Shown piece by piece: positions 1-6,381 of a DNA stretch of 12,062 nucleotides. The notes under the pieces were generated by a model. The model saw only the letters and a list, made by a program, of their open reading frames with translations. It ran no database searches and was not told the origin of the DNA. A program made the position numbers and the translations under genes. Each line of letters starts with the position of its first letter. The first letter of the stretch is position 1. The DNA is from Acidobacteriaceae bacterium (lineage in GTDB: Bacteria > Acidobacteriota > Terriglobia > Bryobacterales > Bryobacteraceae): positions 1-12,062 of the forward strand of contig JAFAQG010000619.1 in assembly GCA_019246575.1 (NCBI GenBank), read 5' to 3'.

Positions 1-661
1 CTTTGACCTCATAGAAGCTGGCTACTTCATCAGGATTGGCGGCAATGTAAGTAAACTTGTCATCGCGAAAAACGGAATGAATGTTGAAGGGCGCTTTGTC
101 GCGTTCAAAGCTGTAGTCAAACGTCAGCTTCTGCGGGTACAGCGCCCGGTACTGGTCTTCGTCGCTCCGGATTTGCTCGTGTGCGTCTTTCTTCACGCGT
201 GCCAGTTCGGCCTCGGTCTGCTCGAGCTGCACCTTTGTCCGGGCAGCTTCCGCGGCCGGTACGAATGTCGGAGGTTTCTTGAGTGACTCCACATCCGTCG
301 AGTCCAGAAACAGCTTGATATCGACCGGCGTCTTTGCGTCGGTCTTCGCCTGAACCGTGTAGTTGTGGTTGTGATCGGTCAGGACCTGAATGTCCGTAGG
401 GTGTGCGCCAGGCGAGGGCTTCACGTTCACGAAACGCTCAGCGCCTTCGATGATCTGCACGTCCCAGTGCTTCGGATCGCCGCAGAGATACGTCACGGCC
501 TTTTCGCCCTCGGGTAACACGATCGACGAGTATTCAAACGTGGCCGGGTTGAGCTCGATGATGTCTTCGGCACCAGCGCTCACGTGCCGGACTACTTCCG
601 ACGAATCGGCGGCTAAACAGACTGCGGTGCTTACTGCGAATAACAAGGAGAATGGCTTCAC
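1..661 (-). CDS. virB9: VirB9/TrbG/CagX-like T4SS outer-membrane core protein (partial, C-terminus beyond window)
   Basis: VirB9 proteins form the periplasmic and outer-membrane core of type IV secretion channels together with VirB7 and VirB10. The 220 residues visible start with a signal-peptide-like segment (basic KPF, hydrophobic to about residue 18). An N-terminal beta domain follows with the family pattern of a small loop 'LPEGEKAVTYLCGDPKHWDV' (residues 49-68) and 'VNVKPSPGAHPTDIQVLTD' (78-96). Residues about 136-175 are a charged, Glu/Lys/Gln-rich helical linker. A second domain then opens with FDYSFE and the family hallmark FRDDKFTYI (198-206). The reading frame is still open at base 1. 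I chose the GTG at 661 because AAAGGAAAG sits just upstream; an in-frame TTG a few codons earlier is less well placed. The gene begins 11 nt after the virB4 stop, so the two are probably co-transcribed. No ORF-calling program would show this gene from an ATG inside the window. Confidence 0.85.
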   Translation of the reverse strand, partial: MKPFSLLFAVSTAVCLAADSSEVVRHVSAGAEDIIELNPATFEYSSIVLPEGEKAVTYLCGDPKHWDVQIIEGAERFVNVKPSPGAHPTDIQVLTDHNHNYTVQAKTDAKTPVDIKLFLDSTDVESLKKPPTFVPAAEAARTKVQLEQTEAELARVKKDAHEQIRSDEDQYRALYPQKLTFDYSFERDKAPFNIHSVFRDDKFTYIAANPDEVASFYEVK

Positions 662-672
662 TTTCTTTCCTT

Positions 673-2751
673 TCAAGCCGTCACCACGCGCCGGCGTAAT
701 CGAATCTGGTTCGCATTGGGATCGTTGCTGCACATTAGCTGGTCTTCGGCGTTGTCGAGCTTTAGGCGGACCACCTTGAACTGCTTCACTGCGGGCCTGG
801 CTGGATCCGTGGCGAAGATCGCGAGTTCTTCTCGGGGTTTCAGCTGCGAAATTTGTTCAGCCTGCTTTGTATTGAGCCCGTACAGCCGCTGGTAACTCTC
901 CGGCCGTATCTCGGGATTTGCAAAGAAGATCTTCGTCGGGCACGCTTCATTAAGTAGCTCGCCGAACCCGGCGCGCTCCGCATCGAGGCCCGATTGCGTG
1001 ATGAACATGTTGCATAGGTTGTACTTACGGCCCGTTTTGAGCTTGTCGACCATGTACGGGCCCATGTCGCCACTGAGCATCCAGCGCCAACCCTCATCGA
1101 TAACGAGCAGTTTCAGCTGGCCGGCCAGTGTGGGATCGTAGACCACCTGGTCGAATCTTTGCGTGACGTAAAAACAGATCGGGACCAGCAGATCCGGCTC
1201 TTTTTCCATGCCCTGAAATTCGAAACCCTGAAAGTGTGAAAACTCGATGTTGTCCGTCTCGTTGTCAAACACGTGTCCGTACTGTCCGCCCTCACACCAG
1301 CGCTGAAGCCGCAGCTGCAGGGCGGCCGGCAGCGAGACATTACCGAGTCGCCGGTCCTTGGGCGCGAGCTCATATACACTCTCGATCGCTTCGTAGATGG
1401 CACGGTCATCCTTAGCCGCCTTTTCCGGTGCCTGATTGGGATCCTTGCCAAGCAGGAGTCGCAGGAACGCGAACAGAAACTGCCGGTTTTCATGCGTGTT
1501 CGCGAGCGAAAACGGATTCATGCGCACGCGGTGATTGCGCTTTGAGACTTCGAAATAGCGCCCGTCGAAGTAATCCGTCAAATCGCTGTAACTTCCGCCG
1601 ATGTCGAGCACCAGCGTCACGGGATCATACTTCTGCAGGTTTGCAATCTGATACACCGTGTCGAATGACTTGCCCGATTCCGGCGCCCCGGTTTTCAGCA
1701 CTCCGAACGTTCCGCCGACGTGCCCGTTGAAATAGAACAGCTGCTGGTCGCGCGTTTCGTACAGACACATGTATTCATCGCGCAAGTGCTTATTGATCCG
1801 GTTTCCGGTCCAGGACTGCCAGGCAAACGCCAGATTTGCGTAGTCGCGCGAAAACAGGTAACTGTAACTGTGATTGAGCTGTGTGTTGCCCGGAATGATC
1901 GACAGGTACGCGCTGTAAAGGTTCAGCGTTTCTCTCACTAAGGAGGCATCCGCCTGGCCGTAGACCCGCACCAGCTCGGCGAATGCATTCCGCACCCGGA
2001 GCTGGTCTTTGCCAATGAGCGCGATTACGCCGGAGAACGCACCGAATTGGAAGCCGCGCTCCAGCGCAACGAGGCATTCTCCCAAGTTTTCGACATGCTC
2101 GTCCAGATCCTTTTTTGGCGGCATCTCGAATTTTGAAGTCCACATACCTGCGAAGGCGGCAACGAACATCGAGACACCCTGGGCGAGAAAAGTTTTCTGT
2201 CGGGACTTAATGAGCTTCCGCATGTGGAGTGTGGTTTGCGGCTTCCACTCCATGCACGCGATGAAATCGCAATTCACGCGGGCCAGCGCGCTCGCGATCG
2301 TCGCCGGTTTCGGATTCGCCGGCGTGAGCTTTACGCTGGCCGCGGTCACGTAGTACTCGTTAAGGCGCAGTTGATCGTGCTCGACGTGGATGTTCGTATC
2401 CGCCATGTCGTAATCGAGCCGGTCTCCAGGTTCGGAATGGAACAGCCCGACGTGCTCAGCGTCGGGGTTCAGGAGCGACCGAAAGAACAGCTTTGCGCGG
2501 GGTTCATCCAGTACTTCGAATCCGAGCATGTCGTCCAGTGAGGACGTAAATGCGCGAACGGCGCTAGTCAGAGTCTCAATGCTGCGGATATCAGAGTAGG
2601 CCAGTCGTTCAGCGGCTTTCTTTTGGGAGATGCCGAAGAATTGTGCCAGCCTGTTTGCAGCCGGGTCGCCCTCATACAGCACGATCGTGTAGAGCGAGAT
2701 ATCCGCAAGCGTCTGATGCCGCTTTGCCAGATCGTTTACGCGCCGGCTCAC
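673..2751 (-). CDS. virB4: VirB4-family T4SS ATPase, main body (C-terminal about 690 residues of a frameshifted gene)
   Basis: VirB4 is the conserved inner-membrane ATPase that powers pilus assembly and substrate transfer in type IV secretion systems. This frame carries the central CagE/TrbE/VirB region and the whole RecA-like motor. Walker A is GAPESGKS near residue 355 (about bases 1666-1689). Walker B is LLVIDEGWRWM near residue 550, followed by the typical KTGRKYNL and FITQS segments and a C-terminal KIFFANP region. The only start codon available at the 5' end is a GTG at 2751, which overlaps the upstream stop as GTGA. However, the frame is already VirB4-like before that GTG: it reads SDYPNERAGEF directly into the annotated start, and it is open back to a TAA at 2812-2814. 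This stretch and the 98-residue N-terminal piece (2748-3044) therefore look like one gene of about 790 codons broken by a -1 shift, rather than two designed proteins. Whether functional protein is made depends on whether the shift is a sequencing error, a mutation or recoding. Confidence 0.9.
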   Translation of the reverse strand: MSRRVNDLAKRHQTLADISLYTIVLYEGDPAANRLAQFFGISQKKAAERLAYSDIRSIETLTSAVRAFTSSLDDMLGFEVLDEPRAKLFFRSLLNPDAEHVGLFHSEPGDRLDYDMADTNIHVEHDQLRLNEYYVTAASVKLTPANPKPATIASALARVNCDFIACMEWKPQTTLHMRKLIKSRQKTFLAQGVSMFVAAFAGMWTSKFEMPPKKDLDEHVENLGECLVALERGFQFGAFSGVIALIGKDQLRVRNAFAELVRVYGQADASLVRETLNLYSAYLSIIPGNTQLNHSYSYLFSRDYANLAFAWQSWTGNRINKHLRDEYMCLYETRDQQLFYFNGHVGGTFGVLKTGAPESGKSFDTVYQIANLQKYDPVTLVLDIGGSYSDLTDYFDGRYFEVSKRNHRVRMNPFSLANTHENRQFLFAFLRLLLGKDPNQAPEKAAKDDRAIYEAIESVYELAPKDRRLGNVSLPAALQLRLQRWCEGGQYGHVFDNETDNIEFSHFQGFEFQGMEKEPDLLVPICFYVTQRFDQVVYDPTLAGQLKLLVIDEGWRWMLSGDMGPYMVDKLKTGRKYNLCNMFITQSGLDAERAGFGELLNEACPTKIFFANPEIRPESYQRLYGLNTKQAEQISQLKPREELAIFATDPARPAVKQFKVVRLKLDNAEDQLMCSNDPNANQIRLRRRVVTA

Positions 2752-3044
2752 GAATTCGCCCGCGCGTTCATTCGGGTAGTCGGATTTGTGCGGATGTCGG
2801 ACCCGAAGCGTTTAATCAGGTATTGGTACACCCGGAAGCGTTCATCGAAAGGTCGGAGGGCTTTGTCGATGCGCCGGCAATAGCTTTCGAGATCGCTGTC
2901 CAATCGGCATTCCGGGTCGATGCCGGAGACGCTACTCACTACACCAAAGGAGCCAGATTTCGTCTGGAAAACGGTTTCGGTGACAAACCGCAATAGACCG
3001 ATGTCTGCGTGCAGTGCGCCGGCTTCGTGATGATAATTCCGCAT
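2748..3044 (-). CDS. virB4: VirB4-family ATPase, N-terminal fragment ending at a frameshift
   Basis: This 98-residue frame matches the N-terminal domain of VirB4-type proteins. It has a short lead-in (REYR-like MRNYHHEAG), a 'FQTKSGSFGVVSSVSGID' strand pair (about residues 27-44), and the helix ending ERFRVYQYLIKR (about 69-80), a segment that in full-length homologues runs on into the rest of the protein. After that point the residues (SDIRTNPTTRMNARANS) lose resemblance to the family, while the -1 frame picks it up. The start is ATG at 3044, with GGAG in the overlapping end of virB3 (GCGGAGTAAGAATG), 2 nt after the virB3 stop. A free-standing 98-residue product would have only part of the N-terminal domain and no ATPase motifs. 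The alternative, two polypeptides coupled through the GTGA overlap at 2748-2751 that reassemble, cannot be excluded. Confidence 0.85.
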   Translation of the reverse strand: MRNYHHEAGALHADIGLLRFVTETVFQTKSGSFGVVSSVSGIDPECRLDSDLESYCRRIDKALRPFDERFRVYQYLIKRFGSDIRTNPTTRMNARANS

Positions 3045-3046
3045 TC

Positions 3047-3349
3047 TTACTCCGCTGTGAATTTACCGGCGCTGTAAAAGCGTTTCTGCCGCCACAATGC
3101 GGGTAGCATTCGAAATATCCGCGGTTCCCATTGCGAGAGCGCGAAGATAATGCCCCAATAGGCGAGGAAGATGGCGGAGGATGCTAATAATCCGCCGCCG
3201 AGGTGGAGATGAAGAAACGCGAGCATGCCCCCGAACACGCATGCTTTGCGCTCGATGCCCAGGGCGGTAGGAACACGGTTTAACGAGCGATAGTCAAAGC
3301 GCGACTGGTCATTAACCGCGCGTTGCTCGTGCAGGGGAGAGGCGGGCAT
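3047..3349 (-). CDS. virB3: VirB3/TrbD-like T4SS inner-membrane protein
   Basis: VirB3 is a small inner-membrane subunit that associates with VirB4 and is needed for pilus biogenesis. The 100-residue protein has a polar N-terminus (1-33), hydrophobic segments at about 36-49 and 51-72 that form a membrane hairpin or one long membrane stretch, and a short basic C-terminal tail with WEPRIFRMLPALWRQKRFYS, which resembles the post-membrane region of this family. Length is normal for VirB3/TrbD (about 90-110). The ATG at 3349 shares one base with the pilin stop (TAATG), which implies translational coupling. The virB4 start lies 2 nt beyond its own stop. Similarity in this family is weak, so the call rests mainly on size, topology and position between a pilin and VirB4. 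Confidence 0.82.
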   Translation of the reverse strand: MPASPLHEQRAVNDQSRFDYRSLNRVPTALGIERKACVFGGMLAFLHLHLGGGLLASSAIFLAYWGIIFALSQWEPRIFRMLPALWRQKRFYSAGKFTAE

Positions 3350-3630
3350 TAGATAACGCTCTGCAGGTAGGTCGCGATCTTCACGGCATCCAGCACAAGG
3401 ACACCGCCGATCAAAATGCCGCCCATGGCGCGCATTGCCATGTGCCCGCCGAACATGATCATGGCGCCACCGACGACGATGCCAACGATGGTGATGCCGA
3501 GCACCAAGGGGCCGGTGAACATCGTTTGCAGCGATGTGCCCAGAGATGCTCCTGGATCCTGTGCCCAGGCGGGCATTGAGATAAGCAGCGTTAGACAGAA
3601 CGCCAGAAACTGATTACGAATTTGTGTCAC
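3349..3630 (-). CDS. virB2: VirB2/TrbC-like T4SS pilin
   Basis: This is the candidate major pilin subunit of the transfer apparatus. The 93-residue precursor has a signal peptide (hydrophobic residues about 8-18, then PAWA with an A-x-A cleavage site after residue 23). The mature part begins QDPGASLG and holds two hydrophobic helices: roughly 39-58 (GPLVLGITIVGIVVGGAMIM) and 69-85 (GGILIGGVLVLDAVKIA). They are separated by a short Gly/Met/basic turn, the standard VirB2/TrbC plan. I chose the GTG at 3630 because TGGAGG lies 10 nt upstream and because it starts the signal peptide cleanly. The reading frame stays open upstream through the tRNA gene to 4086, but that extension is a translation of non-coding and tRNA sequence and should not be annotated. 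This is the first gene of the T4SS operon. Confidence 0.85.
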   Translation of the reverse strand: MTQIRNQFLAFCLTLLISMPAWAQDPGASLGTSLQTMFTGPLVLGITIVGIVVGGAMIMFGGHMAMRAMGGILIGGVLVLDAVKIATYLQSVI

Positions 3631-4047
3631 GGACGAAAAGCCTCCAGACTTGGAAATGGAAAGGTTGACGGTTGGGCGATTGGCTGTCGAGCTAACGCAA
3701 AAGGCCAGTGGCGAGCAGCAGTCGAGGCTGTTATTCGAGAAGCGGCGCGGAGAGGTCGACACTCTGGATCTGGCGCGTGTCGCCACTGAATAGGACTTGT
3801 GTGCGGTTAATGCAGAATGCACTTCACGCACGAAACCCTCCAAAAGCAGGGTTTGATTGCTTAGGGCCGCGGCGGTGTTACGAGCACTGACGCGGTCTAT
3901 TGTTTTTTGACTGAGCTGGGGAAAGCATTGGCCGAATGAGTCGAGATCGCGCCGTTGCCCAGTTAATGGGCACCAACAACCGGGCACCAACAAATCGGGT
4001 TCAACTGGGTGCCGCGGTCTAACTGCGTCTGTTTTGTGGGGGTTATA
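3631..4047. other. 417-bp gap between T4SS pilin and tRNA-Lys, no convincing gene, repeat-containing
   Basis: No recognisable gene was found here. The stretch should hold the T4SS promoter on the minus strand, but I see no strong -35/-10 pair. Visible structure: a 7-bp inverted repeat AAACCCT/AGGGTTT with 8-nt loop at 3833-3854, two tandem copies of GGGCACCAACAA, an inverted CCCAGTT/AACTGGG pair (3958-3964 and 4003-4009), and a 9-bp direct repeat CGCGGTCTA (3891-3899 and 4013-4021). A short plus-strand frame at 3656-3793 (45 codons, ATG to TAG) has a protein-like composition but a poor ribosome binding site and no recognised family. The repeats lie on the tRNA side of the gap, where integrase or excision-factor sites would be expected if this is an element end. 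Confidence 0.5.
3968..3993. repeat. Tandem 12-bp direct repeat GGGCACCAACAA, 14-bp period
   Basis: Two perfect copies of GGGCACCAACAA lie at 3968-3979 and 3982-3993, separated by two bases. The core GGGCACC recurs in inverted, slightly altered form as GGGTGCC at 4007-4013. The pair is bracketed by CCCAGTT (3958-3964) and its complement AACTGGG (4003-4009). Such compact direct and inverted repeats next to a tRNA 3' end could be DNA-binding sites for an integrase or a regulator. They could also be chance in a short sequence. No function is demonstrated. Confidence 0.6.
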
Positions 4048-4123
4048 TGGTGAGCCGGGCGGGACTCGAACCCGCGACCACCGCATTAAAAGTGCGATGC
4101 TCTACCAACTGAGCTACCGGCCC
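4048..4123 (-). tRNA. trnK: tRNA-Lys (anticodon UUU), CCA encoded
   Basis: The minus strand folds into a complete cloverleaf. The acceptor stem is GGGCCGG paired with CCGGCTC (one G-U), the D-stem GCTC/GAGC with an AGTTGGTA loop, and the anticodon arm TCGCA-CTTTTAA-TGCGG with TTT at the anticodon. The variable region is TGGTC and the T-arm is GCGGG-TTCGAGT-CCCGC. The discriminator is A73 (4051), and the terminal CCA is encoded at 4048-4050. TATGCT 12 nt upstream (4135-4140 on the complement) could be the -10 box, although no good -35 is seen. The gene lies 40 nt after the egtD stop in the same direction. Its 3' end faces the T4SS cluster, which makes it a plausible attachment site. Confidence 0.96.
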
Positions 4124-4163
4124 GTGTCAGTTCAGCATAGCATCCGATTTGAAGTCGGCTTTG

Positions 4164-5117
4164 TTATGGAACCTGCCAGAGTACCTCGGCAAAGGGCCAT
4201 TCGCGATCGATCCATGTTGCTATAGGATTGAAGTCACCTGAGCGCGCAAAATCAGATAGGTCGCTTTCCGTGAATTTGTGAGACGACTCTGTCCACAAGG
4301 TCTCACCTGAATCGAAATGGAAGGCAGTCTCTGCCGCGCCGATATACACGTCTTGATTCCGACATGACAGAAGATGCATCTCAATCCGACGCTCGTCCTC
4401 GTTCCACCGAACCTCGTGTGCGAAAGACCGCAGATCAAAGTCGGCGTCCAATTCGCGGTTTATGCGACCTAGAAGATTCAGATTGAATGCAGCGGTTACG
4501 CCGGTTGGATCGTCATAGGCCGCGAGCATGATATCTCGATTCTTTACCAAGTCCATTCCCAGGAGGAAGAAATCTCCCGGACGAAGATTCTCACGGACTC
4601 CGCGAAGAAATTCTCCAATTTCACCGCGGTCCAGATTTCCAATAGAGCTACCCAAGAACAGGAGCAGAAGCTTGCCGTCTTCTTTTCGGGACGCGATCTG
4701 TTTGAGACCCTTCAGCCAATCGCCGCAAACCGGCAGCGTCGTAGAAATATCTTCCAGCTGCCGTTTACATGCATCCAAAGCAGCACGAGAGACGTCTATC
4801 GGGCAGTAAAGCAGATTCTCGTTTTCGCTAGCAGCTGCACGCAGAATGTGCTTGGTCTTTTTTCCACTTCCACTGCCGAGTTCGGCGACAACCGAAAGCG
4901 GTCCCGTTGCGGTTGCAATGTGCGGAGCATGCCGCGCCAGCAGTCGTTCATCAGCCCTGGAGAGCCCATACTCGGGCAGTAGCGTGATCGCTTCGAAAAG
5001 AGCGCTTCCCAAGTCGTCATAGAAGTAGCGCGGCGCGATACGCTTTGGCCGCGAAGATAGTCCCTCTATAACATCGGCGGCAAAATCGGACAGTTGTATC
5101 TGGGTCGACGTGGACAT
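4164..5117 (-). CDS. egtD: L-histidine N-alpha-methyltransferase EgtD
   Basis: EgtD trimethylates histidine with three S-adenosylmethionine molecules to give hercynine, the first step of ergothioneine synthesis in the cytoplasm. The 317-residue protein matches the family in length and order. It has YFYDDLGSALFEAITLLPEY near residues 31-50, the SAM-binding AELGSGSGKKT (78-88), PIDVSRAAL, LGSSIGN (155-161), and AFNLNLLGRINRELDADFDL. The C-terminal substrate domain holds RIEMHLLS (244-251) and TESSHKF (276-282). With a five-residue offset to mycobacterial EgtD as I recall it, Asn161, Tyr201, Met247, Glu277 and Ser279 match the histidine-binding set, but the position of Tyr56 is Gly51 here. The ATG at 5117 has GGAG seven nt upstream; another ATG at 5121 is out of frame and too close to the binding site. 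It follows egtB by 11 nt. Confidence 0.93.
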   Translation of the reverse strand: MSTSTQIQLSDFAADVIEGLSSRPKRIAPRYFYDDLGSALFEAITLLPEYGLSRADERLLARHAPHIATATGPLSVVAELGSGSGKKTKHILRAAASENENLLYCPIDVSRAALDACKRQLEDISTTLPVCGDWLKGLKQIASRKEDGKLLLLFLGSSIGNLDRGEIGEFLRGVRENLRPGDFFLLGMDLVKNRDIMLAAYDDPTGVTAAFNLNLLGRINRELDADFDLRSFAHEVRWNEDERRIEMHLLSCRNQDVYIGAAETAFHFDSGETLWTESSHKFTESDLSDFARSGDFNPIATWIDREWPFAEVLWQVP

Positions 5118-5128
5118 CCATTGCTCCT

Positions 5129-6358
5129 TTATTGCTCAACGCAACGGAAGGTTGCGTAGACATATGGATAGTCGCGTCGGAACCAATTTCGAAAGGAGCT
5201 GCGAAGCAGACGGGCGGCGGTTTGGGCAGACCCGCCTTTCATAACGTAATGATCGCCGTCGAAGAAGTTTGCAGAATAGCCCGGATAACTGTCTCGCGCC
5301 TGAAAACCCGGAAACGGACCGAAAACCGTGCTCGTCCATTCCCAACCGTTTCCTGCGAGTTGACTGACGCCGAACGCGCTATCACCGGCAGGCGTTGCAT
5401 CGACTGGTATTGGATCCCAAGCCGCGAAGTCGAAGTTACCGAATTTCGGCGTGGGAGAATCTGTGCCCCACGGATAAGTGCGCTGTTCACCGGAGAGGCT
5501 TCCATAAGCTGCGCGATGGAACTGCTCCTCAGTGGGCAGAATTTTTCCTATCCACTTAGCGTAGGTTTCGGCTTGAGCCTGTGTCACATACACAGGCCAA
5601 TTCAGCGGTAGCGGGTAATTCCGAAACATGCCGCGGAATTCGATTGCATCACCATAGCGCACCCAGAAGTGCGGCATGGGAGCACCATCCTTTACAAAGC
5701 GGAGGTAGTCACCGTTGGTCACGCTATAGCGCTGTATTTGAAACGCAGGAACGTCACGACGAGTTTGCTTGTATTCGTTGTCCCAGCCAAACGTGCCGTC
5801 TTCAGCTCGTCCGAGAACAGCTTCGCCCGTTGGAATTTCCCGCCAGGCATTTTCTAGTTTGCGATTCACGTCCGCATCAGCTATCTGAGTATCGGGCCCG
5901 AGCTTCACACTGTGGTCGAAGTTGTGAAACATGTAGGCCAATGTCTCAAGATGCATAAGCCGGTGCTCCAATGACATCAGAATGACGTGCTCCGGCGCGT
6001 CGTCCAGATATTTGTCTACTTGCTTACGACACCTGGCAACATATCCCTGCACGCGTTCGAGTGAGGGCCAGTCTGAAGGCTCATCGTTGGGCAGGTGCGA
6101 CGAGTCGGGATCGATTCCGGCCTGAAAGAGAGTGTCCAATTCCGGTTCTGGGGAGCGTATTCCCATCCCTTCGCGACAAATCTGGATTGAGTCGAAGCCG
6201 TCGAGATGGCCTATGTAGAAAATGACACGGTGCCGTTCGGCAATGGGCCGATCATACAACGCTTCGGCCTTCAGAATGCTGAAAAGGTGGTCGCTTTGGG
6301 ATCGCGCCGACCTTATCTCCTCCCTCAATTTGCTGCTCGTAACGTAACCTGCGGGCAT
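5129..6358 (-). CDS. egtB: EgtB-type hercynine sulfoxide synthase (DinB-like plus FGE-sulfatase domains)
   Basis: EgtB is a mononuclear non-haem iron enzyme that uses oxygen to join a thiol donor to hercynine, forming the C-S bond of ergothioneine. The 409 residues split into an N-terminal DinB-like four-helix domain (about 1-155) and a C-terminal formylglycine-generating-enzyme/sulfatase-modifying domain (about 170-409). The three-histidine iron triad is visible as His51 (IGHLD) and His132/His136 (EHRLMHLE, an HxxxH pair). The FGE part shows PVYVTQAQAETYAKWIGK, LPTEEQFHRAAYG, GNGWEWTS and a terminal SFRNWFRRDYPYVYATFRC. The last segment, and the absence of egtA and egtC nearby, suggest the variant that takes cysteine directly, as described for Chloracidobacterium, but I did not find its diagnostic residues. 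The ATG at 6358 has AGGAGAG about 9 nt upstream. A GAATCT-A-AGATTC palindrome lies 23 nt before the start. Confidence 0.9.
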   Translation of the reverse strand: MPAGYVTSSKLREEIRSARSQSDHLFSILKAEALYDRPIAERHRVIFYIGHLDGFDSIQICREGMGIRSPEPELDTLFQAGIDPDSSHLPNDEPSDWPSLERVQGYVARCRKQVDKYLDDAPEHVILMSLEHRLMHLETLAYMFHNFDHSVKLGPDTQIADADVNRKLENAWREIPTGEAVLGRAEDGTFGWDNEYKQTRRDVPAFQIQRYSVTNGDYLRFVKDGAPMPHFWVRYGDAIEFRGMFRNYPLPLNWPVYVTQAQAETYAKWIGKILPTEEQFHRAAYGSLSGEQRTYPWGTDSPTPKFGNFDFAAWDPIPVDATPAGDSAFGVSQLAGNGWEWTSTVFGPFPGFQARDSYPGYSANFFDGDHYVMKGGSAQTAARLLRSSFRNWFRRDYPYVYATFRCVEQ

Positions 6359-6381
6359 TGTTTTTGCTCTCCTGCAAATAG

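Larger units (their letters stand above)
1..4050. mobile_element. Possible end of an integrative conjugative element or T4SS island abutting tRNA-Lys
   Basis: Four T4SS genes in a row (VirB2, VirB3, VirB4, VirB9) begin about 420 bp beyond the 3' end of a tRNA-Lys gene. They sit next to ordinary chromosomal genes (egtBD, cca, lhr) on the other side of the tRNA. Integrative elements commonly insert at tRNA 3' ends, so the tRNA marks a likely boundary. Against this, no integrase, excisionase, relaxase or coupling protein lies in the window, and the second attachment copy would be outside it. The boundary and the mobile nature are inferred from layout only. A resident, non-mobile secretion system is the alternative. 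Confidence 0.35.

Noticed and set aside
2749..2811. Classical programmed -1 frameshift site in virB4
   Set aside because: Reading all codons of the upstream frame across this interval, no X-XXY-YYZ heptamer occurs in frame, so standard slippage is not supported even though the shift itself is.
3833..3854. AAACCCT/AGGGTTT stem-loop as a transcription terminator
   Set aside because: A 7-bp stem with an 8-nt loop and no T-tract on either strand; kept only as a note in the gap description.
3631..4086. Minus-strand frame running from the tRNA into the pilin, extending it to 245 residues
   Set aside because: Its first residues are a translation of the tRNA (the SRVRVPPGSP-type artefact), the middle has no family resemblance, and the pilin has its own signal peptide, GTG and ribosome binding site at 3630.
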